NCBI GenBank assembly: GCA_900404475.1
Contig: OUQQ01000331.1
Location: forward strand, 1-35,584
Origin: Spongospora subterranea
Taxonomy: Eukaryota > Endomyxa > Phytomyxea > Plasmodiophorida > Plasmodiophoridae
Direction of reading: 5' to 3'
Length of the DNA stretch: 35,584 nucleotides
Position 1 is the first letter of the stretch. Each line of letters opens with the position of its first letter. This document shows positions 1 to 10,060 of this stretch, piece after piece. The notes beneath the pieces are model-generated. The model ran no database searches and had not been told where the DNA came from. It saw only the letters and a program-made list of their open reading frames with translations. A program made the translations under genes and the position numbers.

Positions 1-2
1 CA

Positions 3-118
3 GTTGCTCCAGGCCCATCAGTTGCTCCAGGCCCATCTGTTGCTCCAGGCCCATCAGTTGCTCAAGGCCCATCTGTTGCTCCAGGCCCATCTGTTGCTCC
101 AGGCCCATCTGTTTCTCA
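3..118 (+). repeat. 18-bp tandem repeat (hexapeptide-coding)
   Basis: Roughly 6.5 tandem copies of an 18-bp unit (gttgctccaggcccatct and single-base variants). In the open frame they encode P-S-V-A-P-G repeats. The array is probably cut by the left edge of the window. Confidence 0.85.
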
Positions 119-737
119 GGTTATGGGCCCAGATATGACGCGGACATCGGCGTTTCGTAGGACGAAGCTGAATGACGCAAATCGGGCCCAGTTCGAGTTC
201 GCGTTCACAGCGCACCTGCTGCAGTTCAACCTGCCGGACGCCCTGGTAGGTGATACGTCGGCGACATTTAAAACAGCCTGCTTCTCGATCCTGATCCAAG
301 CACTCTCAGAGGCTCAGTACCCGCACGTGTACTATTGCACAACCGCCCTGGAAGTGTTGTCATCCCTGAAGAAAACACACCGAGCGCAAGACGCACGAGC
401 GGCCTTCTGGTATTCGCTGGAGTATCGGAACAAGTAGCTGGGTGGCGACGTGTTTATGGCCAAGCACCTGGAGGCGCTGATGGAAGCGGCACCTCGGCGG
501 GATGCTGCGACGGGTTCCAGGATCGGGGATATGGACTTCATGACAACGACATGTCTGTCCTTTCAGCACAACAGTCAATACGCTGCCATCGTCGAGGTCA
601 TGATGCAAAGCCCGGTGGAAATGCCGAGGAGAAAGGTCATGATCATATTCGTCGATGACGAGAAGCCTCACAGCCTGGTGGCTTCAACTTCGCCGGCCTG
701 GAGCAACGTTGAGATCAGAGCTACCTGCCATCGTTGA
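3..737 (+). pseudogene. Ty1/copia Gag-like ORF with PSVAPG repeats and an in-frame stop
   Basis: One reading frame is open from the left edge, so the true start lies outside the window. It begins with about six and a half copies of the hexapeptide P-S-V-A-P-G, encoded by an 18-bp DNA repeat. A region follows that resembles the UBN2-type Gag of copia retrotransposons: 'TTALEVLSSLKKTHRAQDAR', then a helix-rich segment, then 'VMIIFVDDEK', which resembles the usual LL-DEE end of that domain. A TAG at 435-437 interrupts the frame, but the same frame stays open and Gag-like to 737. No protease, integrase or reverse transcriptase follows. I read it as a decayed or truncated Gag copy. A short intron over the TAG is possible but no good acceptor is evident. 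The family call is by eye and tentative. Confidence 0.4.
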
Positions 738-1069
738 TTAATAGACCAGAGGTTGGACGATATTGGAGGAGAGAATTGTCGAGTGCGTATTTTATTATGT
801 CTAGAATCAAGGTCTAGGCCGCCTGTCAGCTGCGTTCCGCCTCTTGCTCCCAACCAACCAGGAAGCCGCTTGCTCACAACTAGGTCGCCGGCGCATCGCT
901 TCGCTAACGTCGGTCACCTCAGTCCTTTTTGTAAATGTGTTTATAGTATTCATTCTCGGCACAATCGGCTTCTATCATGTCAATAAACCAATGGCAATCC
1001 GTTATTGATGGAATGTAAGACTGGACTGATATTTGGCACGCGTCCGCGTGTTCATCTCAAAAGCGAATA
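738..1069. other. intergenic, no gene seen
   Basis: About 330 bp between the Gag-like relic and the PH-domain gene. Short open frames lack any recognisable motif. It presumably contains the promoter of the downstream gene, but I see no clear TATA element. Confidence 0.5.
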
Positions 1070-2851
1070 ATGTTAATTGGGTATCAAACAGGGGACACAG
1101 GAACAGAAAGTACCAATCCCCTTACCAGTGAAGCTGGTGGAACTGCCAAATCCGAACCAAAAACCAATGGGCTCGGATCGATTACCCAGACTCTGGACCC
1201 GACAACAACAGGATCGTCAACCGATACAGTCCTATCGCCGAGAATCAAATCAAGAATCGATAAGCACAAAAGTAGTTCGGCTAGTTGTTTTCGAACGGAT
1301 GGTCGCCCGATCCAGCCAGCTCATGGAATCGGTTTATCGCTAACACCGATCAAATCTCCAAAGTCTGCAAACAAGAAGGCGGTGAGTTTCGGTGATGATG
1401 GCAGAGGGTCCGAATCAGATGATACATCATCAAAGATCAGTGTTCTAATTCCAAATGATTTTCCTGATCGTTCATCATTTAGGCGAATCTATAGCGACGC
1501 TGTTTATTCAAAGTTCGTATCTTTCCTGGAACGAGGGAAACCTTCTCGAGCTTTCATCAGGGAGGGTCTATTTAAATGCAAAAAGATGCTATTCCAACGC
1601 AGAAAAGCAATGATCGTGCACCTGTTCTCAGATGTAATCTGCTTCTCAGAAAAAAACAGCGAGGGGATCCTGAACCTAATCGATAAGATGAAATTACGAG
1701 ATTGTCACGCTGAGAAGGATTTTCGGTCGAATATCAATATTACCTGTGGTCGAGCCGTTATATCGTTAAGCGCATCGAGTGCCGATATCTGTAGAGCTTG
1801 GAATACAGATATCATGGCGTTAATATCATGGTGCAAAGGAGGGGAGGTTGGGATGATCCCTGTTATTGCATCCCCACAGATGGAGATGGCGTTCGCCAGC
1901 GCTCATACGCGATCAATATCGGGGGCGTTGAGGGAGGAGATCATGCGAGACAACGATAAATCGATGGTGGGCGGCAAGGAGAACCCATTGCCAGATAATG
2001 TTCGCAATCTGTTGACCAAATCCAGATCATCTGGGATGTTATTGGGCAGATCAGACAACCGCCGATCGGTGGTCGTTGATGAGACCATGTGGGCTTACGC
2101 CATGGATCAGATGAAGTTACTCAAACCAGCGATGAAGAAGGCCGAATATCAGGTCAAGGCCGATACTGAATCCGATCAGGAATATGAACGGAGAAGGGAG
2201 CTAAATAAGGTCAAGAGGATTACCACTCTGCAAAAAGGAGAGTATTTATTGAAATTTGATCGATTCGGAACATCACATAAGCGATTCTATAAGGTTGACG
2301 AGAGCGGCGAGACGCTGATATGGAGCAAACACCATTCAGGATTAGGAGGATTACAAAGTGATGTTGACACATTCCCTGATTGTTTCCGTGGCACGACACA
2401 GGAATCGCTAACCGGTGTGTTTGTTCCAGCTTTGGTGCTCCTGGCCTCGATCGCCCAGATAGTGATCGGGCCCCAGACCAGACGGTTCAGGCGATATTAT
2501 AAGGACGGAAGCGACAAGCCCTGGCTCTGCTTCTCGTTATTGCCGTATTCGGACGCAGAGGACACAATCGATATCCAATGTTCTTCGTCTCAACAGGTTC
2601 ACTGATCATCAACGCTGCTCATGATCTGCTTCTTTTGACTGTCGATTTCCATTTCCTAGTTTGACACATGGGTTCTTGGCCTTCAGAGCTTGATACCGTT
2701 ATGGCACTCAACCAATATATCCCATGGCCAGCTGCTATGGACTAGAACCATGATGAAACTCGACTGGCATGGTTATAAGAAGTGCTTCAGAACTAGAGCT
2801 GATTTCCTGAGGCAGATCGAAATACAGCCGTTAACGGATACGCCACAATAG
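1070..2851 (+). CDS. double PH-domain protein
   Basis: Proposed exons are 1070-2357, 2430-2596 and 2660-2851 (548 aa). The 2597-2659 intron (63 nt) is strongly supported: joining 'CSSSQQ' to 'FDTWVLGLQSLI' restores the last strand and C-terminal helix of a PH domain. The 2358-2429 intron (72 nt, stop-free) is less certain; keeping it adds 24 residues in the middle of the same domain. Residues 1-150 are low-complexity, Ser/Thr/Lys-rich and probably disordered. Residues about 163-256 look like a PH domain of the type found beside RhoGEF domains (VHLFSDVICFSE). Residues from about 387 form a second PH domain of the PLC/PRAF type (GEYLLKF, LIWSK, IGPQTRRF). No catalytic domain is visible, so I infer a phosphoinositide-binding adaptor at membranes. 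It converges on the next gene with 222 bp between stop codons. Confidence 0.8.
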
Positions 2852-3073
2852 CGTTTGAGCATTTCACTAAATGACCATGAAGTTGGTGTTGTTATTCATA
2901 GATACACACCAATAATGGTCGAATAGAAACAGTCTTGTCCCATGCAGATTAGTAGGTATTACTACACATGATTATGGTCAGTTGAATATGATCTCCAATG
3001 TGATCACGTGTTTAATAAAAAGATGGCAATTGACAATGACCGATAATTTCAGTGACGATACTGATCTAGAAAT

Positions 3074-4654
3074 TCACTCAATATCTCCTGGGCTAGGTTC
3101 TCTGATTATGACATTGCCAAGTACGAACGGATTAACGCCATAATCGAGCATGATGCTCCCTACAAAACGAGGACGTAATTCAGAGCGCTGCCATGAGCAA
3201 ATAGCACAGATACATATCATACAAGAGGTAGATGTCATGGATGGAACTGGGTTCGCCCACCATCCGAAAGGAATCCAATATCTTTCAGACGCGTATTTAT
3301 ATGAAACCGTCTTATCGGGTAGCTGAACCTTGAGGGACTGGACACCATCGAACATCGATTTAGCGTCAGCAGCGAATGATGCTGATATTCTGGCGTCGAT
3401 ATTAGCATATTGAGATGCTAAAACCCGGCACATGTTGATCGCTCCAAACGTCCATTCTGATGACATGATCTTATGGCCATCTGTATAGCCAACACCCAAT
3501 AGGCGCCCATGACGGTCAAAAACCCCAGCTCGAGATTTCGTAGTTTCCCAGATTTTGTAGGCAGTTCCAGTGCCGAACCACGAGTCGACATCGGCCTGGC
3601 CCAAGATCGTCAAACCCCAGCTCTGACAATCAACAGCGAAATCATTGCTTGGCATTAGCTTATCCCCCTCTAAGACCCCGCCTTGAATGAAAACTCCCGT
3701 CTTCTTGTCGTACGCGACCTCGCGTAGAAATGAAACAATCCCGTGGCAGATCTCGTCGATTAAGGCGATTTTATCGGGCGGACCATGAACCATTTCCAGT
3801 ATTTCTCGAAGGAGCCTTAATCCTGCAAGTGTGGAGGCGTTGTTTTCTACCGAGACTTCGGTATAATCTCCCACATCTGGAGTGCCATTTGCAGCATAGA
3901 ATATTCCTCCGATGGGGCTCTGCATTGCTTTGAATACCTGCAGACGACTCACCGCCAGCTGGATCTCGGGGTCGCCATAAACCATCTCCTGACCACGAGC
4001 AAGATAAAGCGACTGCAACGGGCCGATTAAGTTGGCCCAGGCGTTCTCGCCAGTTATCGGCTGGGAACATCATATCAGGTCTCGACAACATGAGAACGTG
4101 TCAAACACACCTTCCAATCCATCCAATCAACGGCTTTCCCAGTTAAGGGATCGGAATGAACATATTGATCGGTAATGGTTCTCATAAAGTATGGGAGATC
4201 TGGAGGGGTGACCTTGGCAGCCATAGTTCCATACGAAAACGCCGGTGGTCCTGCTAGCAAATCGATATCGCCAGATCTTCCACTGAGCATGCGGAGAGTG
4301 TGTCGCCGCGCCACATCAGCATGACCACCAAGAACGGCAGCGATTTGGAAGCAGGCTCCATCATAGATCTGCATATAGCATAGGCGAGGTTAGAGCTGTA
4401 TTCCGCCTCAATTGCTTGATATTACAGACATTGAGCCCAAATGATGCAATGATCCTTTCCGCCGTGGCCTCTGGGTCATTTGGCTCCGAACGGATCGACG
4501 TCCAAAATGATGGCTCGATGCGATAGCTTTGAGGCATTCCGGTTTTGGCAGTTTTTGTAGCCAGAATAAAATCTACTCGAGGATCGGACATGACGAATAA
4601 AACCCCTAGAGATATCAGTATAAACAAGAAATTAAACATCGGTTTGACGTGCAT
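3074..4654 (-). CDS. conserved membrane-anchored or secreted protein, possibly six-hairpin glycosidase-like
   Basis: Exons on the minus strand are 4654-4430, 4368-4111, 4060-3223 and 3159-3074 (468 aa), with introns of 61, 50 and 63 nt. Splicing restores 'SFGLNIYDGACFQ', 'DWMDWKPITGENAW' and 'TSTSWSIMLDYGVNPFVLG', each broken in the unspliced frame. Residues about 7-21 form one hydrophobic stretch, which may be a signal anchor or signal peptide. The body has aromatic, glycine- and acid-rich motifs (ITDQYVHSDPLTG, VSVENNASTLAGL, FGWWANPVPS) typical of alpha-helical toroid carbohydrate-active enzymes. I recognise it only as resembling conserved secreted proteins; neither substrate nor catalytic residues can be assigned. 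The gene model is firm, the function weak. Confidence 0.7.
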
Positions 4655-4991
4655 TATGCACGGATCCAGGCTTTGTTCGAAATCTTGCCAATGGTATCAA
4701 GACCAACCTGGTTAGATTAATGATGACAATAGAGAGGCCGCTCGCTGGATCGGTCAGACTGGGTATCGTAAGTGACCAGGCACAGGGCCCTCGATACCTG
4801 AGAGTGGACAGGGGGTCAAAGAGGATGTGAACGGCGACCGGCCAGCTGATATTGACCCAGTGTCGGCCGGTCGGTCGGTGCCTGGCCGCCTCATACTGCT
4901 ACACTGTCTAGAGGGGTGCTCAACGGCCAGTGGCAAGGGCTCGGCTGGCTCCTTGCCACCCAAAGATTGCCGGACGACCCTGTAGGGCGGG
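4655..4991. other. intergenic, no gene seen
   Basis: About 340 bp upstream of the glycosidase-like gene and downstream of TFB1, both on the minus strand. It is richer in C and G than its surroundings. Small open frames show no family resemblance. Confidence 0.5.
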
Positions 4992-7089
4992 TTATTCTAG
5001 CCGGGACCTTTTATTGGATACAATCGATTTGACATCTTTCGACGTGAGCTGCTCCCTTTTCTCAGCCGCCTCTTGTAAGGTCTTGATTGCTGGATCAAAC
5101 AACGGCACAAACAAACTATACTTTGCAGCGTGCAATCGGCTACGAAGCTTCTTGATATCAGCGTCAAGCACAGTAAGTGTCTGAGCATAGCGATCTATAC
5201 GAATGCGCGATCTGTGCAGAATTATCATCACATAGAACGTGCGACATTTCGCTAAAGTTGCGAAATCAAAATGGTAGTAAGGTTACTCTGCTGTAAGAGG
5301 AAAGCAGGACCAAAAATGGCGCAGCAGTTCGGTTGCCTTGATAGTACGACTCTTTACAGCTTCAAGTATTTTATCGGGAATTCGTTCATCTGTTGGAACC
5401 AATCGTAAACATGATTCAAATCGAGAATTCGCAATGGCCTAGGTACCAGGCTGGTCTGCGTTGAAAATAACAAACGCAGACTTGGCAGATGATTTTTTGT
5501 CTGTAGTCCGGCATTGATGTGTCAGCTGCGTTAAGATTGGAGGAAACCCATGAGAAATAACCCTGTTCTAACAAACACTAGGTCATTCAATGACAATGAC
5601 GCATCTACCATTTTTGAATACATCGTTGAATATTTCAGCCGCTTCCGCTTTCACAAAACGAAAACTTTCATCCATCTGGCGAAGAGGAACTGGCATGGGA
5701 GCGGAGCTTACATGACTTTTAGTGAGGTCAAGCTCATTTGCCTCAAAACATGTTCTACATGACATTAATGATCGATGTTCACCATATAGATATAAATGCA
5801 ATCACCTCTCAGTAATCACTTCAGAAGTATCAGTATGCTTTCCAGCAGTACTAAGAACGATTTTGGAATGATTATTGAATTCCTTGATTAATTCCATTCT
5901 TGACCGCTCTCTAGTAGATAATATGCCTTTGCCTTCCTGCTCTTCTTGCTCTCTTTCATTGAGGCTTAAATCCACCATCCTGTTCAAAGTAACAGCAGGC
6001 TTCAAAGACTGATCCTAGAATAAACGATTATCAGATAATTTCAATCATCAATGATTCTGCATACTGCGGAATCACCCTCGGAAGGTTGTTCTTCAAAATG
6101 GGAGAATATATCGTGAATTGGGTTCAAAACGGAATCCTCGGCAACTGCCCCAACAAAGTGATCACGGGCACGCTTAAAGTACTGCGACTGAAAATATTTG
6201 GTCCTTTACGCATTGTTAAAAGCGGAGTTCAGTTTCTGACCAAGAAACGGACCAAAACTCTTGTTCAGTTAACTGTTCAGGAACATATTCTTCATATGCG
6301 CGTCGCACTGCAGGATGTTTTGCAAGAATTTCCACTATGGCGCCGCTGCTCAAAGTATACGCCACAACACCGGCTGACGCTCCCTAGAGAGAAACTCAGA
6401 AGAAAAAATGGAGAAAATAAAAAAGAGTTGAACATTTGTTGTTGGCTGAACAGCAGCAAGCATCGCTGAGGATAAACCAACTCTTTGAGCTTGTGTTGAA
6501 TGCCTCTCCAACTCCAACAAATGCTCGCGCGTTCGCCAAAATTCAGCGGACGATATAAGCTTAGATTCTTCCACAACCTAACAAAACATATCAGAATGCA
6601 TTTCAGCATTGGGATAATGAACAACTTCATGGTATGCACGACGCAGCATTGGATCTCTAGCCAGTAGCAATGCCCTGATTTGGGCTTCCGCTGACGTTCC
6701 AGAGAAAGATATAGGTTCTTGTTGCACAGTTGCTGATATTTTCGTTTGAGTTTCTGGAAGAACCGCAACGGAAGCAGCCGGTGTCGTCGAATTGACATGT
6801 GACAAGAACGCATCTCTAGATTTTCCATCGCCGAAAACGAAGACGTAGGTTTTTGACGCGGTTGCGACTTGTGCCTTCAAAGAGGTTGAACGACTACCAA
6901 TGCAATCTATCAAGAATTATCATCCGAGAAGAGAAGAAAAGCAATCGAACCTGTTATAGATTCCCGGCTGATTGACAATTGCTTTGATTCTGTAAAGAAA
7001 ATTATTCGGTTCGGCGCGACATGAAGCTGCCCAGATTGTTTTTTATATTGAACAGACGGACACGAGAAGAGGATTTGGTCGGTGGACAT
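4992..7089 (-). CDS. TFB1: TFIIH core subunit TFB1/p62
   Basis: Ten exons on the minus strand: 7089-6951, 6906-6626, 6577-6434, 6383-6249, 6187-6065, 6014-5806, 5754-5622, 5567-5447, 5389-5287 and 5211-4992. They give 535 aa, close to the roughly 550 aa usual for p62. Introns are 44-75 nt. The product is the p62 scaffold of TFIIH, acting in RNA polymerase II initiation and nucleotide-excision repair in the nucleus. The N-terminus is a PH-like domain (MSTDQILFSCPSV...). Two BSD domains follow, each ending in the hallmark EFW (SSAEFWRTR, then PAVRRAYEEYVPEQLTEQEFW). The C-terminal block has HFWSCFP and a final helical tail. Uncertainties: exon 4 may really end with an additional Arg-Phe-Leu if one base is missing near 6250, and exon 6 has two possible acceptors 6 nt apart. 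It diverges from PIGH. Confidence 0.9.
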
Positions 7090-7747
7090 GGTATGCGGCT
7101 GTCAACAAGTAAAAGGAGACAGCCAACTCCCGATTATCCAGCAGTTTCGGTCTGTGGTTGAACACACGGACTGATGATTGCGGGAACAGTTGCTGTTACT
7201 ACAGTACAACCTGTGGGGGGGAGGGCCAAGCAATGCCCAACAGACCCTGAATAACGGCCAATTGGGCAAACACCTGCAGGTGCTGGTCGCTGTTTATCCT
7301 CTGGCTAACACTGATTGTGAAAAAAATCGATTCTGTGGTAAGTATATGCAATAACGTGTGGGTACGACACATTCACCGCTTCGATTGCAACTTCCCAGAT
7401 TAATGGCTGAAAATAATAATACAAAATGACACAAGGATGGTTGGTAAAACTCGCGGTTTTGTAAGAAATCCACATTATTAATCAAGCGATACTTACACTA
7501 GCGACCTCACTGAAACCTCTACACAATCAATCTGATGTCATATGGGCGAACTGTTTTTATTTGTTTTGGTTAGAACGAAATAACAGAACTTCCTGTTGCA
7601 GAAGGTGCTCTCTAACATACCGCACGTCCGATTTGCGAAAATTTCATTGATTCTGGACGATCAACAACCCGGCACCAAAACTGCCCTCTGGGTCCTTGCC
7701 GATATTCGCACGGCGCATTTAACGGATATTGCGACATAATCCTCCTG
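7090..7747. promoter_or_regulatory. divergent intergenic region between TFB1 and PIGH
   Basis: About 660 bp between two outward-facing ATG codons. It must carry the promoters or 5' UTRs of both genes. It holds a G-run near 7213 and no convincing coding sequence. No TATA box or other motif can be assigned with confidence. Confidence 0.5.
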
Positions 7748-8352
7748 ATGGAGGTGCAATGCGATATTGAGCGTCTTCCTTCAGACATCAGGAGGTTTAC
7801 AGTTCGCCGTATTGGGTCGCCAATCGACACAGTTGATTATGTTGTCGGCACTGCCTGCTGTTTATATATCCTGATCTCAATCGCTTGTCGCCAGAGCATA
7901 ATCTTGACGGATCCATTTCTTATTATCTGTATCTGCCTTATGACTTGGCGCATAACTAGTCTCATGAAAACGGTCTGCGAAGGTATGATCGCATATCAAA
8001 TCGAAATGTTCTTACCGTTGATGTTCGGGCAGAAACCCTGCTTGTTGTTCAGGAATTGGGGGTGCAAATTACAAGGAAATCGTTTTCCGGAAAGGAATCC
8101 CATGTATTCATCGATAAGGATAAAATATCATCAATTGTTGTCAGTAATCGCAAACTCAGTATTTCTTTCAACTCAATGTCAGATCAGATCAATGAGGGGA
8201 TTACCATGTTCAGGGTTATCTATTATATGGCATTTATCGTAAATGGTCAAAGCGATATGGTTTTGGCGTTCAACCTTCTGCCGAGAATGGGTGTTTTATT
8301 GCCCATCTATGTGGGGACTCGCGCTGCATTTTATGGCGAGCCTGAGACATGA
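7748..8352 (+). CDS. PIGH: PIG-H, subunit of GPI-GlcNAc transferase
   Basis: Exons are 7748-7982, 8033-8139 and 8188-8352 (168 aa), with introns of 50 and 48 nt. PIG-H is a small ER-membrane subunit of the complex that adds GlcNAc to phosphatidylinositol, the first step of GPI-anchor synthesis. Residues about 31-75 form the two-helix membrane hairpin (VVGTACCLYILISIAC and FLIICICLMTW). The conserved cytosolic domain follows: 'ETLLVVQELGVQ', 'SGKESHVFID', 'SSIVINEGITMFRVIYYMAF', 'FNLLPRMGVLLPIYVGTR'. The second intron is stop-free and a multiple of three, so an unspliced frame reads through it; removing 8140-8187 joins 'SSIV' to 'INEGI' as in the family. The start at 7748 fits the usual short cytosolic N-terminus. 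Confidence 0.88.
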
Positions 8353-8492
8353 TACAAACGAAGAGTACATAAATACTTAATTAAGCAATCGTCTGGGCAA
8401 ACTCTGACTGTCTTCTGCGAAAATCCACTTATTTGAGAACACATTCAAACGTCATTTGAAGCATAAGGATCGTTTCTTCACACTGGGGTTCC

Positions 8493-8652
8493 ATCGTCGA
8501 GAGACCGATAACAACCCACGGATTGATTTGGTCAAAGGACCGAGTCAGAAATGCAATGTTCATGGAGTCTTTGTGGATAATGTACCTCAACTTCCACGGC
8601 CGCGATCGTCGAGAGACCGATAACAAGCGACGGATTGCTTTGCTCAAAGGAT
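8493..8652 (+). repeat. two direct copies of a ~48-bp repeat
   Basis: Copies start at 8493 and 8605, 112 bp apart. Both begin atcgtcgagagaccgataac and continue with related sequence (cggattgatttggtcaaagg versus cggattgctttgctcaaagg). The unit is also related, in reverse orientation, to 8812-8890. Confidence 0.8.
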
Positions 8653-8843
8653 CATGTTGCCCGGGCTAAAAACTCGGGAAAAACAATAAACTTTGGTAAA
8701 TGTAAATCTAAATAAAAACCCCCTAAGAACAGCTTTGAGTCAGTACACTCAACGGGGTTTCGTATTTAGATTCACCGAAGTTTAATGCCTTTTGGGAATT
8801 TGCCCGGCAATATGAACATTGCATTTCTGACTCGGTCCTTTGA
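8532..8843. repeat. 32-bp perfect inverted repeat, arms 8532-8563 and 8812-8843
   Basis: The 32 bases at 8532-8563 are the exact reverse complement of 8812-8843. Weaker matching continues outward from the left arm and past the right arm (gtggataatgtacctcaac versus the reverse complement near 8870-8900). The arms are 248 bp apart and enclose the hairpin at 8688-8783. Confidence 0.85.
8688..8783. repeat. imperfect hairpin or miniature inverted-repeat element
   Basis: The left arm at 8688-8722 (aaactttggtaaa...aaaacccc) pairs with the right arm at 8754-8783 (ggggtttcg...accgaagttt) with a few mismatches and a 4-nt bulge. The loop is about 31 nt. It may be a MITE remnant or simply a transcribed hairpin; no target duplication is obvious. 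Confidence 0.65.
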
Positions 8844-9163
8844 GCAAGCCGGAGCTTGCCCTCGAAGATCGCGGCCATGGTTGAGGCGCATCATCCACGG
8901 TGATGGGCACCAGGTGCCGCGGCGGGCCCCGCACATGCTGCTCCGGGAGCAGAACCTCGCCGTCCTGCAGTGCCGTAGGGTCGTGTACGTACCCTACGGC
9001 CCCCCTGTAATAACTGGCCGGTGCCAGCGGTACTGTACATAGGAGTAGGTGCGCCACCTCACTCATGAGCGGCTACATACACCACCCTAGGGTTACCGAT
9101 TCATTAAGAGGGCGGGGCGATTTTTGCCTGTTGAACCTTTCAGGGGGATAACAAACAAAGATT

Positions 9164-10025
9164 ATGTCTTCTGTAAATCTGGTGGCTCGATGGCGTACGA
9201 CAATACCGATCGCTCGTCGCTACCTTTCCGCCTTGCCACAGCACCGCGAATCTCCCCATAACAACCTCTCCACTCCTTGGACATGGACTGAAGAATCCCA
9301 GCGTAAAATTTCAGCAACTGTTTTTCATCACTTGGCGGTCTAAAACCGCATTATTTAGGCGAAATATCTGCAGTCCTTAAAAAATACCCGTCAAATTACA
9401 AAGCGTCTGCCACTTTACCGTTATTATGGATTGCGCAAAGGCAAAACAAGAACTGGATCCCACTTGTAGCAATGATAGACATTGCCAGAATTGTCGAAGT
9501 GCCTCCAGTTCGGGTTTTTGAGACGTGCTCTTTCTATTCCATGTTCAACCGGGAACCTGTTGGAAAATATCATATTCAGCTGTGCGGTACAACTCCATGC
9601 ATGAATAAGGGATCGGAAAGCCTTATGAAAGCCATCCATGAGGAGATCGGAATCAAGAGTGGAGGTAATTAAAGATGTCTGGCTCTATATTCTTTTGTTG
9701 ATTTTCTGTAGAAACTACCGAAGACGGAATGTTTACCGTGACCGAAGTTGAATGTTTAGGAGCATGTGTGAATGCCCCAATGGTTCAGATCAACGACGAT
9801 TATGTTGAAGATCTAACTGAGAGCTCTATGAAAAAGGTCATCAAGGACCTTAAAGCCGGTAAAATGTATAAAGTGGGCCCTCAAAATGGAAGAAAAGGTT
9901 GCATAGGACCACAAGGGAAAACTTCTCTCCAAGGAGATATTCCAGGGCCGATTTGCCGTGATTTAGATGAAGCCAAAAGCAAGTACGAAGCCGCTAAAGC
10001 ATCCAAAGTGGCATCAAAAAAATAA
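9164..10025 (+). CDS. NDUFV2: NADH dehydrogenase (ubiquinone) 24-kDa flavoprotein 2, complex I
   Basis: Exons are 9164-9302, 9359-9664 and 9712-10025 (252 aa), with introns of 56 and 47 nt. The product carries the N1a [2Fe-2S] cluster of the peripheral arm of mitochondrial complex I. The four cluster cysteines lie in 'LCGTTPC' and 'ECLGAC'. Flanking motifs are intact: AQRQNKNWIPL, EVPPVRVFE, KYHIQ, VNAPMVQIND. Residues 1-34 are Arg-rich and almost without acidic residues, a mitochondrial presequence. Joining 'TWTEESQR' to 'EISAVLKKYP' fixes the first intron. The TAA stop lies inside an AATAAA (10021-10026), a possible polyadenylation signal. The LysRS stop codon faces it 35 bp away. Its presence implies conventional aerobic respiration. 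Confidence 0.95.
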
Positions 10026-10060
10026 AAGGACAATAGACTGATATGTATATAAAGTCGGGC

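Larger units (their letters stand above)
8353..9163. other. repeat-bearing intergenic region
   Basis: About 810 bp between PIGH and NDUFV2. It contains the direct and inverted repeats and the long hairpin annotated separately. The open frame on the minus strand at 8782-9066 shares peptide fragments with the repeats (KGPSQKCNVH) but matches no family I know. I see no credible gene. Confidence 0.5.

Noticed and set aside
3..118. Possible CRISPR or minisatellite regulatory array
   Set aside because: Uninterrupted 18-bp in-frame coding repeats without spacers in a eukaryotic context; a coding tandem repeat is sufficient.
6292..6828. 178-codon open frame on the minus strand
   Set aside because: It overlaps TFB1 exons 2-4 in another frame. 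The spliced TFB1 frame has BSD motifs, this one has none and is Cys/Phe/Leu-rich in a way typical of a shadow frame.
8782..9066. 94-codon minus-strand open frame
   Set aside because: Built largely from the inverted repeat units and flanking GC-rich sequence, with no recognisable domain.
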